Below, in pieces: positions 59,674 to 64,000 of a stretch of DNA of 64,000 nucleotides (positions are counted from its first letter, which is position 1; each line of letters starts with the position of its first letter). The DNA lies in assembly GCF_030272615.1 (NCBI RefSeq), contig NC_081409.1, positions 877,991,594 through 878,055,593 of the forward strand. The letters run 5' to 3'. The notes under the pieces were generated by a model. It was given only the letters and a program-made list of their open reading frames with translations. It was not told the DNA's origin and did no database searches. The position numbers and the translations under genes were made by a program. The DNA is from Cryptomeria japonica (lineage: Eukaryota; Streptophyta; Pinopsida; Cupressales; Cupressaceae).

Positions 59674-60778
59674 TCAATTGGATGAAGAATCTCCTACCGG
59701 TGGAGTAATACTCTATTCTACCGGTGAAGGAATAGTCTCATCAACATTCTAATCTCTCTTTCTAATCCATTGTTTTGAAAATTCTTGCTTTACCTCATCT
59801 ACCTTCTCTTTGCCTTTCAAACTGGGTCCTTTATTATTTGCTAGTGAAGTCTTACTTCTACAAAATTTTGCAATATGTACAATCTTGTTACAAGCATAAC
59901 AAGTCACATTATTCTTCTGAATAGCCTTTCCATATCCTATGCCGATTTGTGTTCTACATTGATTAGATAAGTGTCCAAATCTTCCACAAACATAACATCT
60001 TACATTCATTCTGCATTTTCTAAATTATGACCAATTTTATTGCATTTGGAACATTGACTGGTGGGTGCATTAATGTTTTGATTGTTTCTACACTGATTTT
60101 CTCTATGACCATACTTGTTACAGTTAAAACATTTTTCATTAAATTTGTAAGCATTAGGTTGTCTTACCAGTTTACTATGATCATGATTATTTGCAGTACC
60201 AAAGCTTTCACCAATTTGAAATCCAAGTCCACTAGTATCTCCATTAGGTTTCTGACTTTTCAACATATCATCAAGTTCTTCTGAACTTTTCTTGAATTTT
60301 TTTTATGTTGATTTGCGGTAGCCAACTCATTTTCCAAAATTCCCTTCTGTCTCATAAGTTCAGTTTTATCATGTTCCATGTGAATCAAATCTGTCTTCAA
60401 TATATCATTTTCATGACTGAGTCTTAGCTTTTCATTTCCAGCATCATTGAGTCTCCTAGTTAGGTCATCTTCATTCTTTTTTCTGTCCCCAATGTCTTTA
60501 CAAAACCTCATAGTCATATCTTGCATCTCATTCCTCATAGCACTATTTTCTTGCCTCAATTTGTTCACAAGATCATTAAGAGTTTATTTTTCATCATCAT
60601 CACTCTACATCTTCTCATGAAGTTCTTTTCTTTTATTTCTAGCAATAGTGAGATTTTCTTGAAGTCCTTGAATGAATTCTTGTACAGTCCTTAGATCATA
60701 TTCAAGTTTGATATTCTTCAATTTTTTTGCATCAAAGTCTGCAAGAGCTCCTTCTAATTGCTTTCTCAAGTTTTCCAT
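59674..60778 (-). pseudogene. Element F ORF1: coiled coil plus zinc knuckles
   Basis: From about 60778 (MENLRKQLEGALADFDAKKL) a coiled coil is seen in blocks 60805-60605 and 60568-60260. Then come knuckles CFNCNKYGHRENQC (all ligands kept, unlike B1 and B2), CSKCNKIGHNLENA (broken by a shift near 60008), CYVCGRFGHLSNQC and CYACNKIVHIAKFC. The tail ends GDSSSN near 59674. Stops fall near 60604 and 59749, and a shift near 60300. Confidence 0.77.
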
Positions 60779-60835
60779 CTGTACCGGTGTCAGAATCTTC
60801 CTCAAGCTGTTAGGCTTTTGAAAATAGAGGACCGG

Positions 60836-60847
60836 GCTCTAATACCA
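60836..60847 (-). other. Element F primer-binding site
   Basis: Minus strand TGGTATTAGAGC, one C-to-T change from the Met-tRNA type, 2 bp from the LTR. Confidence 0.88.
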
Positions 60848-60849
60848 AT

Positions 60850-61637
60850 TGTTAGGATTGATGATAGTCCCAAAGATACTGAGAGGGGGGAGTGAATAGG
60901 TATCTAAGTGGTTAACAGAATTTCTAACCTTATTAATTATTTTGCATTCCAAAACAATATACTGGTAAACAAGAATTAATGCAGTAAATATGAACAATAA
61001 ATACAACATAGAAAGCACACCATAACACAAGATTTTAATGAGGAAACCCGGTGTGGGAAAAACCTCGGTGGGATTTGTGACCCACAATATTCACTCACTG
61101 GCCAATGAATGTATATTACTTACAATGAGGTGCCTGCACATGCAAGAAGGCCAATTGCCTAGAGCTCACTTCTTAAATACAAAAGGAAGTCTCACTAACT
61201 TACAAAATGGATTATGAGAATCCAATATAATGTACTTCTACAAAACAACATCTGTTATGCCAAGTTCAGTACTAGTTTAAGCTCATACTATAACCATAAA
61301 CCCTTATACAAAATCTGCCTTAATATTAGCTCAACACTTCTACATATTCATCATGCCATGTCTTATATCAAAATGATTTACAAGATCTCATACTTATATA
61401 TGAGTCTTATTATAATATGCCATGTCGACTTACAAAAAGATATTTACAATTAAATACAATAATCAAAATCTTGTCGGGTGGGGTGCCGGTATACATTGTT
61501 GTTGCTGTTGGTGAACTGTCTACTGGTGAAGTGTCTGTCGGTGTCAGTGCTTGTCGGTACCATAAGATTGCAAGGTTACCATCAATGACAACACCTTCAA
61601 TCACCTTCAAGTCTCATTGGAGTGTGCAATGCCAACA
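60850..61637 (-). repeat. Element F 5' LTR (right copy, 788 bp)
   Basis: Sister of 33032-33812. It starts TGTTAGGATTGATGATAGTC and ends GCCAACA before TTCAA. Confidence 0.93.
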
Positions 61638-62127
61638 TTCAAGCATTATAAATTTTAATTCAAAAAATGAAATTTATGAGTGGAATGTGTTCCTAAATCA
61701 GATGTGAAATTAATGATCCCAATTAAGCTATCCACAAGTTCAATTTTGAATTGAAAAATCAGGGTTTTAGCAAAATTAACCTCTAAATTTTGAAATTTGT
61801 AAGGAATTGAAACTTGTAAATGTAAATTTGAATTTGAAATAGAAAAAACACTCAAATATTAGAACATAAATTAGAATTAAAGAGGGTTGGATTCAATTTA
61901 GGTTCACCAAAATGTGGGGGCGAAAAAAGCAAGATCGGGTGACTAGGACCTAATCCCACTTTTGCCAACACATTGGGAATACGAAAGAGCCTAGGGAGAT
62001 AGATCACTTTGGATTCTTCTTGTGAGAAAGACAGAGCCAAGGATTATCTCTTAGGGTTTATATTTCTCTTGTTGTAAATGATGCAAAAAACTAGGGTTTG
62101 AATGATCAACTAGGCTAGGAGATAAAG
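61638..62127 (-). repeat. Element G 5' end: leader and cut 5' LTR
   Basis: 61638-61912 is G's leader. 61913-62127 is the end of the 5' LTR, starting TGTGGGGGCGAAAAAAGC on the plus strand and matching 26590-26770 from 61947 on. The presumed primer site on the minus strand is TTTTGGTGAACCTAAATTG next to the LTR; I cannot assign its tRNA. H interrupts the LTR at 62127. Confidence 0.7.
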
Positions 62128-63880
62128 TGTTGGCATTGAGTTGTCATTGATGTCAACCGGTATTGTAGGCTACCAGTAAGGTAGGTAAATATGAAAAAAA
62201 TTGTATGAAGAAGATTGAAATGGCATAAGGAAGATTAACATGAAGGCTTGTCAACCGGTATGAAGGCATGGAAGACAAGCAAGTATTGAAACTGTCAGTG
62301 ACATCACCAGTAAGAGGTGATATGAAGTTGTGTGTTTGCATGGCAAATTACAACCAATTTTTAGGTTAGTTGTTTGTTTGTGTTAATGTTAGTGATGAAG
62401 AGAAACAAAGAGATCACAAACCACTGAAGGTGAAGTTGAGCTACCGGTGTAGTGTATGTTGTCGATAGCAACAGAAGAAGGTTTTACTGGTAAGGATTTT
62501 TGTTGGTATGAGGATTTGTTGAATGTTCAAGTTTAAACTGACCCTGTGTCAATAAGTTGAGTGTATGCCCATGTGATGACACGTGGAGTTGAGGTGGCGA
62601 GCATACAAAGGTCAGTTTATCTTCCATCAACATGGTTGTTGAAGTAGTTAGCCGATATTAAATGAAACAACCAAAAATCTTGGGTTGATGACAGATCAAT
62701 GTGGCTCAAGGAAGAATTATTGATATACAAAGATCAGGGAGTTGTTGGCACCTGGATTGATCCAATGAAATCAAATTGCAAGAGAACCTCGAGAAGGAAC
62801 AACTGGATCATAAACAAGTTAACAAATTTCAAGGCCAGAAATCATGGTTGGGTTTGCTATTTTTAGCAAACATACTTTAGACAGATGAAAAATGCATGAT
62901 GGCTTATTCCTCTAATGCAGGTGTGTGATCCAAGGCAGATCAGATCAGATTGGATGCATATTTGGTCGGGAGTTGGAAACCCTAGCCACCCTCTATTTGA
63001 ACTGGTTTTTGGCAAGAAATCTTTAGTTTAAATATGGCAACCTAAGATAGATAGTGTTGTTGTTGAAGGGTGAAGAAAAGAGTGAAATTACTATCTAAAA
63101 GCCAAAGAGAAAAACACTTGAAGTGTTTTGTGAGTGAGGATTGCACTGGTAAGGAGAGAAGGGTAAACCGATGTAAGGAACAAACTAGCATAGTGAGGAT
63201 AGCATGCAGAGGTGACAAACTAAAAGAAGCAGTACTTGATAGAGAGCGACCAAGTGTGATTTGAATTTAGTAGAACAAAGGGAGAAAAGATTAAGGAGAG
63301 TTAGAACCAACAAGAAGGCTAAGTTGTAGTGTGTGTTGAGTTGATACAAATTGGTAAGATAGAAACCGATAGTGCAAAGCTTTGAAAGGTTGCAAAACTT
63401 CATTTGTAGCAAGGATCTCATTTGTATATCTGAGTTTTTCATATTGTTTACATTGAGTAGGTGCTTAGTGCGGGGGTTGTAGCTCCTTTAGGTTGTAGCC
63501 TATAAATTGTGTAAGGGTTGGTGCTCCTTTGAGTTGATGCTCATAATTAGGGGTTGGTGCTCCTTGGGTTGATGTCCTAAAATTTGTAATCAAATCTTTT
63601 CACTATGAGGCTGGATTGGAGCATAAGATCTCTAGTAGCTATTCTCATCGAGGTTTTTCCCACATTGGGTTTTCCTCATACATAAGGTGTTGTGTGTTGC
63701 ATCTTCATGTGTGTATTGTATTAATCCTTCAGATATTTCTCCTACACACCTTGTTTGCACTGCTTTGGTAACCAGTTTGCATTTTTTTTATTTCATATTG
63801 AATTGATATAGCTCTGATTAAGTTAAAATTGTTTAAATCACCGATTCACCCCCCCTCTCAGTGATCCATTATGTCCAACA
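62128..63880 (+). repeat. Element H 5' LTR (about 1.75 kb)
   Basis: It runs from TGTTGGCATTGAG to GTCCAACA. It contains the GAGGTTTTTCCC...GGGTTTTCCTCAT box (63650-63677) and the GATTCACCCCCCCTCTCAGT tract (63843-63862). The short open frames at 63070 and 63185 are not supported as genes. Confidence 0.85.
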
Positions 63881-63882
63881 AT

Positions 63883-63894
63883 TTATATCAGAGC
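63883..63894 (+). other. Element H primer-binding site, altered
   Basis: TTATATCAGAGC differs from TGGTATCAGAGC at the two G positions. The place, 2 bp after the LTR, is correct. Confidence 0.75.
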
Positions 63895-63954
63895 CTAGGT
63901 ACCCTATTTTGTCAAGCATTCTCTAGCTTGGGTAGATCTTGTCAAGTGTTCACA

Positions 63955-64000
63955 ATGGAAAGAAATGAATCAGCCTCCTGCAAAGCCCCTATGTTTGATG
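63955..64000 (+). CDS. Element H gag, N-terminus only
   Basis: The ATG at 63955 opens MERNESASCKAPMFD, a typical copia gag start (the PMFDG motif precedes the conserved W). The window ends after 15 codons, so integrity cannot be judged. Confidence 0.6.
   Translation, partial: MERNESASCKAPMFD

Larger units (their letters stand above)
33032..61637 (-). mobile_element. Element F: B-family non-autonomous element split by C, D and E
   Basis: LTRs at 33032-33812 and 60850-61637 are flanked by TTCAA (33027-33031 and 61638-61642). Its own sequence is 33813-34768, 41472-41642, 49373-51586 and 59183-60849, about 5.0 kb internal. ORF2 content runs in order through these pieces on the minus strand, and each insertion has its own 5-bp duplication. 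It has the same ORF1/ORF2 plan as B1 and B2 and no polymerase. Confidence 0.93.
26590..62127 (-). mobile_element. Element G: Ty3-gypsy derivative, split by F and trimmed by B1 and H
   Basis: The left (3') LTR is 26590-28242 and the right (5') LTR begins at 61913 and is cut at 62127 by H. The segment 26590-26770 matches 61947-62127. Internal sequence totals about 5.06 kb (28243-33031 plus 61638-61912). F is inserted with the duplication TTCAA. A gypsy-type aspartic protease is recognisable on the minus strand. No RT, RNase H or integrase is seen, so this is a non-autonomous (large retrotransposon derivative) type. Confidence 0.78.
62128..64000 (+). mobile_element. Element H: copia-type LTR element, runs off the window
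   Basis: An LTR, a primer-like site and the start of gag are present. It is inserted in G's right LTR. The flank TAAAG (62123-62127) should be the 5-bp duplication. The unbroken copy at about 26768 shows G sequence continuing as AATGAAGC. Confidence 0.82.

Noticed and set aside
63070-63442. Small ORFs within the H LTR
   Set aside because: Short, basic, without homologous motifs, and inside a region defined as LTR by its ends, primer site and shared box.
5785-63894. TGGTATCAGAGC sites as parts of tRNA genes
   Set aside because: Each lies 2 bp from an LTR in the primer-site position, with no tRNA cloverleaf around it.

Overview
This is plant nuclear DNA made almost entirely of transposable elements. 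It is AT-rich, has no bacterial-style operons, and is packed with nested LTR retrotransposons whose primer sites match the plant Ty1-copia type (TGGTATCAGAGC). A large, slowly purged, repeat-rich genome fits best. I suspect a gymnosperm, but that is inference. I found no intact host gene.

Layout. Target-site duplications (TSDs) and matching LTR pairs let the window be unpacked as a Russian doll. Element A (copia, minus, 1-7325) sits in the exon edge of an older gene-bearing unit (7326-13891). That unit carries a degraded, spliced, transposase-like gene on the minus strand and may be a DNA transposon. It abuts a cut LTR of element B1 (plus, 13892-26589). B2 (minus, 18371-25171, TSD GATAT) is inserted in B1's second ORF. 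B1 itself lies in the left LTR of G, a Ty3-gypsy derivative on the minus strand (26590-33031 plus 61638-62127). G is split by F (minus, 33032-61637, TSD TTCAA). F is split three times: by C (copia, plus, 34769-41466, TSD TCCAA), D (plus, 41643-49367, TSD TTCTC) and E (copia, plus, 51587-59177, TSD TCAAT). H (copia-type, plus, from 62128) is inserted in G's right LTR and runs off the window.

How the parts work together. A, C and E carry copia gag-protease-integrase-RT-RNase H in decayed form. Several polypurine tracts before the 3' LTR, a C-rich tract near the LTR end and the Met-tRNA primer site resemble Sireviruses. B1, B2, F and D share those LTR and primer features but contain no polymerase. 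Instead they carry two other conserved ORFs: ORF1, a coiled coil plus about four zinc knuckles, and ORF2, a protein of about 1,080 residues I cannot name. They look like a non-autonomous family mobilised in trans by elements such as A, C and E.

Decay is not random. Most in-frame stops are TAG or TAA where glutamine is expected, and TGA where arginine or tryptophan is expected. At five sites where B1 has TAG, a sister copy still has glutamine. This is what deamination of methylated cytosine (CHG, CG, CHH) would produce.
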